A stretch of 64,000 nt of DNA from positions 186,001-250,000 of the forward strand of contig QWRD01000001.1 of NCBI GenBank assembly GCA_003670575.1. Reading direction: 5' to 3'. Shown in pieces: positions 25,863-33,702 of the stretch. The translations under genes were made by a program, and so were the position numbers. Under the pieces are notes generated by a model. The model saw nothing but the letters and a program-made list of their open reading frames with translations. It had not been told where the DNA came from and ran no database searches. The stretch comes from Chloroflexota bacterium (GTDB taxonomy: Bacteria; Chloroflexota; Dehalococcoidia; UBA2979). Every line of letters starts with the position of its first letter. Position 1 is the stretch's first letter.

Positions 25863-27479
25863 TTACCTGAAGAGGAAGTTCGCGAAGGTCCAGTCGAACA
25901 GTTTGCGCGCGTCGGCATCGCGGTCGGGCGCGTTCAGCAGGGCGATGAACACACGACGCCCGTCGCGCGTCGCGGAGGCGACCATGGTGCGACCGGCCTC
26001 CTCGGTGAACCCGGTCTTCACACCATCCGCGCCCAGATAGCCGCCGAGCATGGTGTTGGTGTTCGTGAGGGCGATCGTGCGCGACCCGAGGGCCGTCCAC
26101 TGGCGCGCACTCACGGCGCCGGCGAAGTCCGGCAGCGTCATCGCGTAGCGGGCCAGCATGGCCAGGTCGTACGCGGAGCTGTAGTGCCCGCTGGCGTTCA
26201 GACCGTGCGCGTTCTCGAAATGCGTCTCGCCCAGCCCCAGCCGCAGCACCAACGCGTTCATGCGCCCGACGAATGCGTCGTCACTGCCGGCCTGGAACCG
26301 CCCCAGCGCAAGCGCGGCGTCGTTGCCGGACGGCAGCATTAACCCGTAGAGCAGGTCGCGCTCACGGAAGCAGTCGCCCGGTCGCAGCCCCATCACAGAA
26401 CTGTCGCCCATCTCGCGGCTGTCCACGGTCACGGGCACCCACGCGTCGAGTCGCCTCGATTCCACCGTGAGGATCGCGGTCGCGATCTTCGTGAGGCTGG
26501 CGGGCGGCGCGGTGCGGTGGCCGTTGCGCTCGTAGATCACCGCGCCCGATGCGGCGTCGACGATCGCGACCGCACTGGCGCTGACCGGCGGCGGCGGCAG
26601 CGCGCGGATGGCGAGCGGCGGCGAACCGGTGGGTGCGGGCGGGGGCAGGGTGGCGGTGGGGGCAGCCTTTGGCGCTGTGATCGCCTGTCGAGTGATTGCA
26701 CCACCGCACACCAGCAGGAGCGGTGTGCCTGCGCTGATCGATGGTCCGTACCGCTCCAGCCAGTCGGCGTTCACCACCTCGGGTGCGTCGTAGATGTAGC
26801 CGATGAATCCACCGTCAGCGGCTGGCGCCCACACCGACCGCAGGGAGCAGCCACGCTCCGCGGACGCTGCTGCAACCTGCTCCATCGAGCCGCCGCCCCA
26901 CACCACCAGGCCGGTGCCGGAGTCTGGCACGGCACCCGTGATGCCGGGCGCCACCGTCGGCCCCTGCGCGGCCCCCGCGCGTGCGGGCGTGGATGTGATA
27001 GCGGTGCAACCGGGGCCGATCGGCGGCACGGCGGCTGCCGAAGGGGCGCTGGCGGGGGCCGGCACGGCGGCGGGGGAGATGGCTGGCGCTGTGGGGAGCG
27101 CGGTGCCTGCAGGAACCTCGCGCAGGTACATCTCGGCGACCCAGCCGATCTGCTCGCCGACCCGCACCTGCTGCCACGCGGTTCCATCGACGACCACGCG
27201 ACCGGGGATGGCGGTGACGGGGCTGCCGTGCGGCAGGCAACGCAGTTCGGGGAGTGCCCTGCCCGGCCCGCCACGCAGACGCAAGCAGTCGCCATCAGCA
27301 TCGACCACTGCCGCTGTGCCGGCGGCCAATGCGCCCGGCGAGGCCGGTGCCGTGTGTGCGGAGCGGGAGTGTTGTGCCGCGGTGGGGCGCGCGAAGGCGG
27401 ACTGCACCGGAGCCACCAGCGTCAGCAGCAGTGCGAGTAGCAGGCCCCAGCGAGGCGTGTTGGTACGAACGATGCTCAA
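25863..27479 (-). CDS. D-alanyl-D-alanine carboxypeptidase with SH3-like and GGGS/Cys modules
   Basis: About 538 aa from the TTG at 27477-27479, which has GGAGGG upstream. A signal peptide (residues ~10-30, ending SAFA) is followed by an SH3b-like domain (~56-119), an Ala/Pro linker, then a ~70-residue module (188-258, genomic 26706-26918). Another Pro-rich linker leads to the peptidase S11 domain. Its active-site motifs are SLTK (Ser328, Lys331), SGN (384-386) and KTG (488-490). It trims stem peptides outside the membrane. The 188-258 module recurs at the C-terminus of the IPT protein at 35115. Co-transcribed with the GT-C gene. Confidence 0.9.
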   Translation of the reverse strand: MSIVRTNTPRWGLLLALLLTLVAPVQSAFARPTAAQHSRSAHTAPASPGALAAGTAAVVDADGDCLRLRGGPGRALPELRCLPHGSPVTAIPGRVVVDGTAWQQVRVGEQIGWVAEMYLREVPAGTALPTAPAISPAAVPAPASAPSAAAVPPIGPGCTAITSTPARAGAAQGPTVAPGITGAVPDSGTGLVVWGGGSMEQVAAASAERGCSLRSVWAPAADGGFIGYIYDAPEVVNADWLERYGPSISAGTPLLLVCGGAITRQAITAPKAAPTATLPPPAPTGSPPLAIRALPPPPVSASAVAIVDAASGAVIYERNGHRTAPPASLTKIATAILTVESRRLDAWVPVTVDSREMGDSSVMGLRPGDCFRERDLLYGLMLPSGNDAALALGRFQAGSDDAFVGRMNALVLRLGLGETHFENAHGLNASGHYSSAYDLAMLARYAMTLPDFAGAVSARQWTALGSRTIALTNTNTMLGGYLGADGVKTGFTEEAGRTMVASATRDGRRVFIALLNAPDRDADARKLFDWTFANFLFR

Positions 27480-27577
27480 GCGCCCCAACCCTCCAACCCG
27501 CCAGATCGAGGATACCGCACCATGCGATGGAAGGACGCTGTCGGTCCCAGTGCAGTGGTGGGCGGTACCATGGCCAC

Positions 27578-28573
27578 ATGCCAGCATCCGCCGTCATCGT
27601 TGGGATCGCGTGTGCACTGGAGGCGGCGGACATTGCGCGCCTGGAGGCGCTCGACCCGCGCATCGCGGTGCGCGTCATCGCGCCGGAGGCGCTGGCGGAT
27701 GCCGCGAGCGCGCAGGCGGTCCTCGCGAACATCGAGGGCATTGAGGTGCTGCTGACGCCCCGCTGGCCCTGGCCCACGGCCGCCATTGGGGTCGCGTTCC
27801 CGCCGAGCCTGCGTTGGGTGCAGTTCGCGCACGACGATGGCAGCACTGTCATGCACCTGCGCGATGGACGCATCGAGTCGACGACGTCCGCCGATTCACG
27901 CGCGGCTGCCCTCGCGGAGTGGGTGCTCACCGACATGCTGCTGTTCGCCAAGCGCTGGCCGGAAGCGCTGCGCCACCAGCACGCGCACGAATACGCTCGC
28001 TTCATGCCCGGCGAGCTTGCCGGTGCCACGGTCGGCATCGTCGCCGCCGGAGCGATCGGCGCGGAGATAGCGTGGCGGGCTAGCCTGTTCGACTGTCGCG
28101 TGCTCGTGATGTGGCCGTCCGATGCTGATGCACTGCCCGAGGCCGACGAGGCCGACGAGGCCGGCGGGATGCACGAGGTACTGTCGCGGGAGCAGTTGCC
28201 GCGACTGCTCGCGGAGAGCGACTACCTCGTGCTGGCGTCGTCCGCGACTGCGGCCACCCGCAATCTCATCGACGCGGCGGCATTGCGCGCGATGAAGTCG
28301 AGCGCCGTGCTGATCAACGTCGGTGGCGGCGAACTCGTCGATGAGGCGGCGCTCGTCGAGGCTCTGCGCACGGGCGCGATCGCGGGCGCGGCGCTGGGCT
28401 TGACCGCTCAAGAGCCGTTGCCGCCGGACAGCCCGCTGTGGGATGCACCGAACCTCGTGCTGACCCCGCGCGCCGACCGGAGTGAGCTCGGGGATGTCAC
28501 GCGTGCGACCGATGTCTTTTTGGAGCACCTGCGTCGCTACCTCGCGGGCCAGCCGCCGACGAGCGACATCTAG
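27578..28573 (+). CDS. 2-hydroxyacid dehydrogenase homologue without catalytic residues
   Basis: 331 aa. The fold of NAD-dependent D-2-hydroxyacid dehydrogenases is plain: a split catalytic domain around a Rossmann domain (VGIVAAGAIGAEIA, residues 152-165) and the downstream INVGGGELVDEAALVEAL. The catalytic Arg (normally in NVARG) is Gly250, the Glu (normally DVFE) is Ala277, and the His (normally TPH) is Arg298. The first Gly of the dinucleotide loop is also changed. A 9-bp repeat encodes Glu-Ala-Asp copies near residue 190. The frame is intact with GC3 like its neighbours, so it looks maintained, perhaps as a binding protein. ATG 27578. Confidence 0.85.
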   Translation: MPASAVIVGIACALEAADIARLEALDPRIAVRVIAPEALADAASAQAVLANIEGIEVLLTPRWPWPTAAIGVAFPPSLRWVQFAHDDGSTVMHLRDGRIESTTSADSRAAALAEWVLTDMLLFAKRWPEALRHQHAHEYARFMPGELAGATVGIVAAGAIGAEIAWRASLFDCRVLVMWPSDADALPEADEADEAGGMHEVLSREQLPRLLAESDYLVLASSATAATRNLIDAAALRAMKSSAVLINVGGGELVDEAALVEALRTGAIAGAALGLTAQEPLPPDSPLWDAPNLVLTPRADRSELGDVTRATDVFLEHLRRYLAGQPPTSDI

Positions 28574-28612
28574 GCATTGCACGGGGCTGCGGGCGCACTG
28601 GTCGGATATCTG

Positions 28613-28657
28613 ACCCCCTCCCGCTAAACGGGGGAGGGCTACGGTGGGGGTCTCCCC
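28613..28657. repeat. dispersed intergenic repeat, copy 5 (module B only)
   Basis: A single module B, ACCCCCTCCCG facing CGGGGGAGGG and ending GGTGGGGGTCTCCCC, sits between converging genes. Confidence 0.75.
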
Positions 28658-28678
28658 GGCGACGCTGGTCTCGGTCGG

Positions 28679-28939
28679 TCACACCGTCGAGGCGGGCCTC
28701 CCGCGGGAGGCCCGCCTGCGACTCAGCACCAGTACGTTGCCGTCGGGATCAGCGAAGTCCGCCGTGCCCTCGGGCTGCGAGAGGAACAGCCGCACCCCGC
28801 CGCAGTCGAAGAACGCGAGCGTCCCGAACGTGAAGAGGTGCGGCAGCTCCAGCGTGTCGCGGTAGAACGCCTCGGCGCGTGCCACGTCGCGCACGAGCAG
28901 GCTCACCTGCCCGAGGCCCTCTATCCCCGGTCCCGGCAC
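28679..28939 (-). CDS. miniature VOC (glyoxalase-like) protein, internally deleted
   Basis: 86 aa from GTG 28937-28939 with GGAGGG upstream. The first half (LGQVSLLVRDVARAEAFYRD through GVRLFLSQPEG) is a normal VOC beginning and the end (FADPDGNVLVLS) a normal VOC ending. The ~40 residues that usually join them are missing, in frame. The missing part normally contains a beta-alpha-beta unit and a metal ligand. It is either a recently truncated gene or a reduced member. It follows the NIPSNAP gene by 10 bp. Confidence 0.7.
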   Translation of the reverse strand: MPGPGIEGLGQVSLLVRDVARAEAFYRDTLELPHLFTFGTLAFFDCGGVRLFLSQPEGTADFADPDGNVLVLSRRRASRGRPASTV

Positions 28940-28949
28940 CGCGGCCCTC

Positions 28950-29564
28950 CTAGCGGATTTGTGAGAACGTGGCCGGCAGCGCGATCGCGTTCTGCTGCGA
29001 GACGATGAACTCGCGGGTGCGCGGCGGCCAGTGGCCGGACGCGGCAACTTCCGCGCGGACGCGCACTCGCTCGTTGAGGTCGTTGTACGCCCAGATGTGG
29101 ATCCACTCGTGCAGTTGGCCCAGCTGCGTGACGCCGGCGAACACCAGCGGCGAGTGCGTGACGCGTTCCGCGATCGGCCCCGCCCACAGCGTCGCGACCT
29201 GGTCGCCCGCACCCGGCTTCAACTGGTACGTGCGAATCTCGAAGATCGGGCCGATCTCGCGCGGCTCCAACGAGGGGCTGAACGATGCCGGCGCGAGGAT
29301 CTTCGACTCCTGTGTCAGCACAAGGTCCTCGCCATCGGGGGGCCACACGCCGGGCTTCAGCGCCGCGCGGCGCACCTCGTCACGCTGGGCCATCGACTCG
29401 TAGGGCCACAGGTGGATGACCTGGTTCAGCGTCCCGATGTCGGTGTGCCACCACGCCGCGAGCGGGGAGAACTGCGTGCGGTGCTCCAGCCCTGCCGCCA
29501 CGCGCTGCTCGTACTCCGCAGTGGCGCCGGGGCGAAGGTTGTAGGTGCGCATCTCGACGATCAT
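28950..29564 (-). CDS. double NIPSNAP protein
   Basis: 204 aa with two tandem NIPSNAP units. The first (1-~95) starts MIVEMRTYNLRPGA. The second (~108-204) starts IFEIRTYQLKPGAGDQ and keeps WIHIWAYNDLNER. ATG 29562-29564 follows GGGAGACC. Function unknown. Probably in an operon with the reduced VOC gene downstream. Confidence 0.85.
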   Translation of the reverse strand: MIVEMRTYNLRPGATAEYEQRVAAGLEHRTQFSPLAAWWHTDIGTLNQVIHLWPYESMAQRDEVRRAALKPGVWPPDGEDLVLTQESKILAPASFSPSLEPREIGPIFEIRTYQLKPGAGDQVATLWAGPIAERVTHSPLVFAGVTQLGQLHEWIHIWAYNDLNERVRVRAEVAASGHWPPRTREFIVSQQNAIALPATFSQIR

Positions 29565-29625
29565 CGTGGTCTCCCGTCCCCGCTCGCCTCGCGAGTGTTC
29601 GTGGCTCTCAGAAGGAACCAATAAC

Positions 29626-29655
29626 ACAGGCCCGACAGCATGCTGTCGGGCCTGT
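29626..29655 (-). terminator. perfect 30-nt palindrome, terminator of the metallophosphoesterase gene
   Basis: ACAGGCCCGACAGCA (29626-29640) and its exact complement (29641-29655) form a 13-bp stem with a CATG loop, 41 nt past the stop of the minus-strand gene at 29697. Confidence 0.75.
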
Positions 29656-29696
29656 ACTGTATCGCGTTTCGGTACCGCGTTGCCGCGAAGTGTTGG

Positions 29697-30467
29697 CTAG
29701 AACGCGGCGTCGTGCTCCCCCAGTTCCTGCTGGAACTGGCCGATCTCGGCGGTCCACGTCTCTGTGTCCAGGATCGCGTACGTCCGGCGGATCGGGAACT
29801 CCGGGTTGCGCGGCTGGCCGAGCGATCCAGGATTGATCACCAGAGTGTCGCCGATCTGTGCGATCACCGGCTGGTGGGTATGCCCCACGACGAGGATGTC
29901 CGCCTTCGATTCCGGCAGGTCGCTGTTGTCGGTGCTGCGCACGCGGATCGCGCCGGAGCCCTGGTCGTTCCCGCTGGAGTCGTAGGTCGCGAGGTTGTCC
30001 GAGACGACGCGGCCGTCCTGCATCACGATGGTCTCGATGCGCTCCAGTTCGCCGCTGGAGTGGTGGCGCATGGCCTTCACGGCCTTCTGCACCATGCCGG
30101 AGTGGTAGACCTCGCGGCCACCGCCGGTCGGATCCATTGGGCTGGTGTGCATCATGACGATGGTGCGGCCCTCGATGTGCAGTTCGATCACGGAGGGCAT
30201 CTCCTCCAGAGCGACCAGGTGCTCCTGGGTGATCTTGCCGGAGGCGCGGAGGGCCGCTCCGGCGGAGGAGGCGACTGCCTGCTCATGGTTGCCGCGTACG
30301 GTCAGGAAGTTGTAGTCCCGCAGTATGTCGAAGATCTCGTTGGAGAATCGGTACTGCAGCACGTTGTCCCCGGCGCTGAGCCAGAGATCCATTGGGCCCA
30401 TGTCGTCCAGGGCGCGCTTGAACGCCGTGATATCGCAGTGAATGTCCGAAACGATGCCGATCTTCAT
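29697..30467 (-). CDS. metallophosphoesterase (calcineurin-like, YfcE/MJ0936 group)
   Basis: 256 aa. Metal-site motifs are GIVSDIHCD (4-12), SAGDNV, RGNHEQ, MMHTSP and VVGHTHQP, a full binuclear set. Length exceeds the small YfcE type because of an inserted segment around residues 120-180. It is a phosphodiesterase or phosphatase with unknown substrate. ATG 30465-30467 with GGAGGACG upstream. A second family member is at 31743-32312. Confidence 0.9.
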   Translation of the reverse strand: MKIGIVSDIHCDITAFKRALDDMGPMDLWLSAGDNVLQYRFSNEIFDILRDYNFLTVRGNHEQAVASSAGAALRASGKITQEHLVALEEMPSVIELHIEGRTIVMMHTSPMDPTGGGREVYHSGMVQKAVKAMRHHSSGELERIETIVMQDGRVVSDNLATYDSSGNDQGSGAIRVRSTDNSDLPESKADILVVGHTHQPVIAQIGDTLVINPGSLGQPRNPEFPIRRTYAILDTETWTAEIGQFQQELGEHDAAF

Positions 30468-30808
30468 GGTCGTCCTCCGTCCAGTGCCGTCCCGCGTCCG
30501 TTGCTCGTGCACATGCACAGCGCCGGTGCGCCGGTGCGGATTGAACTTCGTCCCGGCATGGCTCATGCGCGGGATCCCACCTGGTGGTGTGCGCCGAGGC
30601 GCCGCCGTGATGCTCGGTGCCGACCCTGCAACACGCTCGCCATCCGCTCGCCTGCGCTGTACGCGCGGCGGCTGACTGGATCAGCGGAGGTCCACAGTGC
30701 CGGGTGATGCGACCCACCAGCAGGCGGGATGCATCGCAACTGGCCAACCGGCCAGTTGAATACCATCGGGCGGCCCACATTGTAACCCGGGGATGTGCTC
30801 TGGCGCCT
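30468..30808. other. 341-bp gap with an inverted repeat
   Basis: No gene recognised. CAACTGGCC (30737-30745) and GGCCAGTTG (30750-30758) form a perfect 9-bp inverted repeat with AACC between. It could be a terminator hairpin of the thioesterase operon, which ends at 30809, or an operator for a TetR-like protein. No regulator gene is adjacent. Confidence 0.5.
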
Positions 30809-31222
30809 CTACTCGCGAGGCGGCTCGATGGCGAGGCTGATCGTGGCGCGGGCGTTCAGCGTCCCGGCCTCCGGGTCGGACAGTTCCACGTCGACGACGG
30901 CCAGCCGGCCACCGCGCCGGAGCAAGCGAGCCTCCACCGCTGTCAGCGCGCCACGCGCCGCCGAGAGGTAGGAGACGCTCAACTCCTGAGTCGGTCCGGC
31001 GCGCTCCCCGGACTCCAGTACGGTGTCCAGGCAGAGGCGGGCGGCGGATTCCATGAACGCCGCTACCATCCCCCCGTTGATCGAGGCGCGCACCCCGCGC
31101 AGCTTTACCGCCTCTTGCCGCACATCAATGCGGGCGCGGCCCTCGGCGGCCTCCGCGATGCGGAGTTGGAAGAGGCGCGGGAAGGGTTGCGCCTCCCATG
31201 CTGCGATCTGTTCCGGGGTCAC
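30809..31222 (-). CDS. PaaI-type hotdog thioesterase
   Basis: 137 aa hotdog fold. The helix SINGGMVAAFMESAAR corresponds to the conserved GG..A.l.D/E region, where Asn/Gly precede the catalytic acid (here Glu). TQELSVSYLSAARGALTAV is the usual second half. It likely cleaves an acyl-CoA. GTG 31220-31222 shares bases with the stop of the preceding thioesterase (GTGA), implying coupled translation. Confidence 0.85.
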   Translation of the reverse strand: MTPEQIAAWEAQPFPRLFQLRIAEAAEGRARIDVRQEAVKLRGVRASINGGMVAAFMESAARLCLDTVLESGERAGPTQELSVSYLSAARGALTAVEARLLRRGGRLAVVDVELSDPEAGTLNARATISLAIEPPRE

Positions 31223-31746
31223 TGGGCTGCACCGCGCGGCGGCTCGGTTGCGCCCTCGTTCGAGGTTGCGGGGCGGTCGCCCTTGGGGCGTAGCGAATAG
31301 GCGCTGAGCCCGTGTGCGATCATCGCGCCGCTGCGGTCACGCGCGGTCATCTCCGCCAGCGCCTGGAACTCGCCCCAATGCGTCACGCGAGCTTCCACGT
31401 CGACGGGGGAGCGCGGCGGCGAGAGGAAGTTCATGTGCAGGCTGGCCGTGCCGTTACCTTGCTGCCGGGTGGTGTCCACGCCGGAGTTGGCGGCCGCGAC
31501 GGCGGCGATGTCGGCGGCGTACAACAGCCCCGCCATGAAGTGCGAGGGGTCGTTGTCCCGCTCATCGCCGTACGGCTGCTCGACGACGAAGTGCGCGTAG
31601 GAGCGCTGCACGTCGATGGCGCGCACGCCGAGGGCGCGGGCCTGTTCGGTGTCCCAGCGGCTCAACCACCGTTCGCGATCGGCGGGCGTCAGCGGTGGGA
31701 GTGGCGGCCGCGCCGGCGGCGAGGGCTCCTGCTCGCCCGTGGTCAC
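31219..31746 (-). CDS. hotdog-fold thioesterase
   Basis: 175 aa from GTG 31744-31746, which overlaps the phosphoesterase stop (GTGA). A proline-rich first 20 residues precede the hotdog domain. FMAGLLYAADIAAVAAANSG is the helix, SLHMNFLSPP the strand, and the C-terminal HGLSAYSLR typical of PaaI-like proteins. It may act with the following thioesterase as a heteromer, given the coupling. Substrate unknown. Confidence 0.8.
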   Translation of the reverse strand: MTTGEQEPSPPARPPLPPLTPADRERWLSRWDTEQARALGVRAIDVQRSYAHFVVEQPYGDERDNDPSHFMAGLLYAADIAAVAAANSGVDTTRQQGNGTASLHMNFLSPPRSPVDVEARVTHWGEFQALAEMTARDRSGAMIAHGLSAYSLRPKGDRPATSNEGATEPPRGAAQ

Positions 31747-32312
31747 CCCGCCAGCCCGGCATGCTGCCCGGCCGGCGCGGCCAATTCGCCGATGCCGTAC
31801 GCGCGCCGCTCGCCATCGATCAGGTCGATGATTTCGCACTCGGGGCGCTGCCCGCGCTCCAGCGTCAGGTAGCCGATGTGCCCGGGCCGCGGGGCGCGGT
31901 TACGCGGCAGCGTGGCGCTGCCGGCGTTGATGCAGAGCGCGCCGTAGGCCATCTCCACCTCTTCCAGGTGGGAGTCGCCGTGCACGACGATGTCCGCCCA
32001 GCTGCCACCAAGCATGTCGGACAGCCATTCCTTGCTTGCGGTCAGCGGCTCGAAGACGTGGAGCAGGGCGATGCGGAAGCCCTCGACCTCGATGAAGTGC
32101 ACTGGCTTCACGCGAGGATCCTCGGTGAGGTGGCCGTCGTGGTTACCCTGGGCCGCGTACACCGGCGCGATGGTCTCCAGTTCATCGAGCACGCGCGACA
32201 GCACGATGTCGCCGGCGTGCAGGATCAGGTCAACGCCGCGCAATGCCTCCAACACCTCTGGGAAGAGCGGTGCGACCGGGACGTGCGTGTCTGAGATCAG
32301 TCCGATGCGCAT
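31743..32312 (-). CDS. metallophosphoesterase, YfcE/MJ0936 family
   Basis: 189 aa, the standard size. Motifs: GLISDTHVP (4-12), LHAGDIV, QGNHDG, VHGDSH (where GHTH is usual), INAGSATLPR. The GHTH-to-GDSH change replaces one metal histidine with Asp. ATG 32310-32312 with GAAGGGGC upstream. First gene of a three-gene operon with the two thioesterases, linked by GTGA overlaps. Confidence 0.9.
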   Translation of the reverse strand: MRIGLISDTHVPVAPLFPEVLEALRGVDLILHAGDIVLSRVLDELETIAPVYAAQGNHDGHLTEDPRVKPVHFIEVEGFRIALLHVFEPLTASKEWLSDMLGGSWADIVVHGDSHLEEVEMAYGALCINAGSATLPRNRAPRPGHIGYLTLERGQRPECEIIDLIDGERRAYGIGELAAPAGQHAGLAG

Positions 32313-32394
32313 GGCGCCCCTTCGTCGGTGTGGTGCTCGCGGTGACAGCAGGATGATACGACACGCGAAGTTGCCGGGCGGCACCGGCTCGCGG

Positions 32395-33621
32395 TTAGGC
32401 CATGGCCTGCGAGGACTCGAGCACCGGCTCGCGCACCATGATCAGGACGAACCCAGCGAGCGCCGCGAAGGTGAGTCCGATCACCACAAACGCCAGATTC
32501 AGTGACGCCGCCCCGAGCGCCGCGGCGGCGATCGGCCCCGCCATCAGGGCGAGTGCCTGCGCACTGCTCGCGATCCCGAAGCCGGTGCCTCGACGTTCGC
32601 GGCTGACGTTGGTGGCGATCAGCGTGTTGGTGATAGGGATCATCGCGGCCTGCAACAACGAGGCGAAGGAGAACACGACGATGAACTCGGCGGAGCTGCT
32701 TGCCAGTGCCAGGCCTGCGCTGGCCGCGCCAGCCAGCAGGGAGGCCACCATCAGCGTGGGGCGCAGTCGCCCCGGTCGGAGGAACCAGCGGCTGATGAGC
32801 AACAGTCCCGCGACGGCCGCCGCGCCACTGATGGTGAACGCCAGTCCTGCGATCCACGCTACGTTCTGGTGCCCCTCAATGTCCTGGAGCGCGAGCGGCG
32901 TGATCAGTCGGACCAGCTGATTCAGGGCGAAGACCAGGAAGAAGATGAACACCGCGAAGTAGAACTGGCGTGGCAGTGTCCGCCAGAGGGCGCGCGCGGG
33001 CGCAGCGGGGGCGTCGCCCGCCGCGGCCTGCTGGCGCGGACGCACCTCGTCCCGGGGCACGAAGATCAGCACCACGGCTGCCGCCAGCAGCGGGAGCGCC
33101 GCGCCGGCCACCATGGAGCCGCGGAACCCGAGGAACAGCACCAGCGCTGCCCCCAGCGCGGGGCCCAGCGTGGTTCCCAGGTACTGGCCGCCGGTGACCA
33201 GCCCCAGGCTGGCGCTCATTCGCTCTTCCGGCACGCTGACGCTCATCAGCGCTACGGCCGCCGGATTGAACCCGGAGAACAGTCCCTGACACGCGAATGC
33301 GATGGCGATGTGCCATGGCGTCTGGGCCGCTGCGACGATCAGGATCGTCCCGGACGCGAAGCAGAGGGTTCGGACAAACATCGGCTTGCGGCCGTAGCGG
33401 TCGGAGATCACACCCCAGATTGGGCCTGACACGATGCGTGCGACGCCGAGCGCCGAGTTTGCGACGGCCGTCCAGAACAGGGCGCTGGCTCGGTCGCCCG
33501 CGCCAATCTCCTGCATGTAGAGCGGCAGCAACGGGATCCAGAAGTTCATCGCCATGGAGGCGATCGTGACCCCGGCCGCGATGCTCAAGGTGGTTGCGCG
33601 AACGCTGCGGGTAGATGTCAC
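32395..33621 (-). CDS. MFS transporter (drug-efflux-like)
   Basis: 408 aa, 12 predicted helices. The cytoplasmic A-motif GVISDRYGRKPMF is intact after TM2, and LGTTLGPALGAAL marks motif C of proton-driven antiporters. This points to an exporter of the TetA/MdtG kind; the substrate is open. GTG 33619-33621. Isolated from the neighbouring operons. Confidence 0.88.
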   Translation of the reverse strand: MTSTRSVRATTLSIAAGVTIASMAMNFWIPLLPLYMQEIGAGDRASALFWTAVANSALGVARIVSGPIWGVISDRYGRKPMFVRTLCFASGTILIVAAAQTPWHIAIAFACQGLFSGFNPAAVALMSVSVPEERMSASLGLVTGGQYLGTTLGPALGAALVLFLGFRGSMVAGAALPLLAAAVVLIFVPRDEVRPRQQAAAGDAPAAPARALWRTLPRQFYFAVFIFFLVFALNQLVRLITPLALQDIEGHQNVAWIAGLAFTISGAAAVAGLLLISRWFLRPGRLRPTLMVASLLAGAASAGLALASSSAEFIVVFSFASLLQAAMIPITNTLIATNVSRERRGTGFGIASSAQALALMAGPIAAAALGAASLNLAFVVIGLTFAALAGFVLIMVREPVLESSQAMA

Positions 33622-33702
33622 GCGACCTCACTCGCTCAGCGCGCGGGCTTCCCCATACGCGCGGCGCCGGAGCCCCCCAGGCGGAACGTCGACGCTGAGA
33701 GG

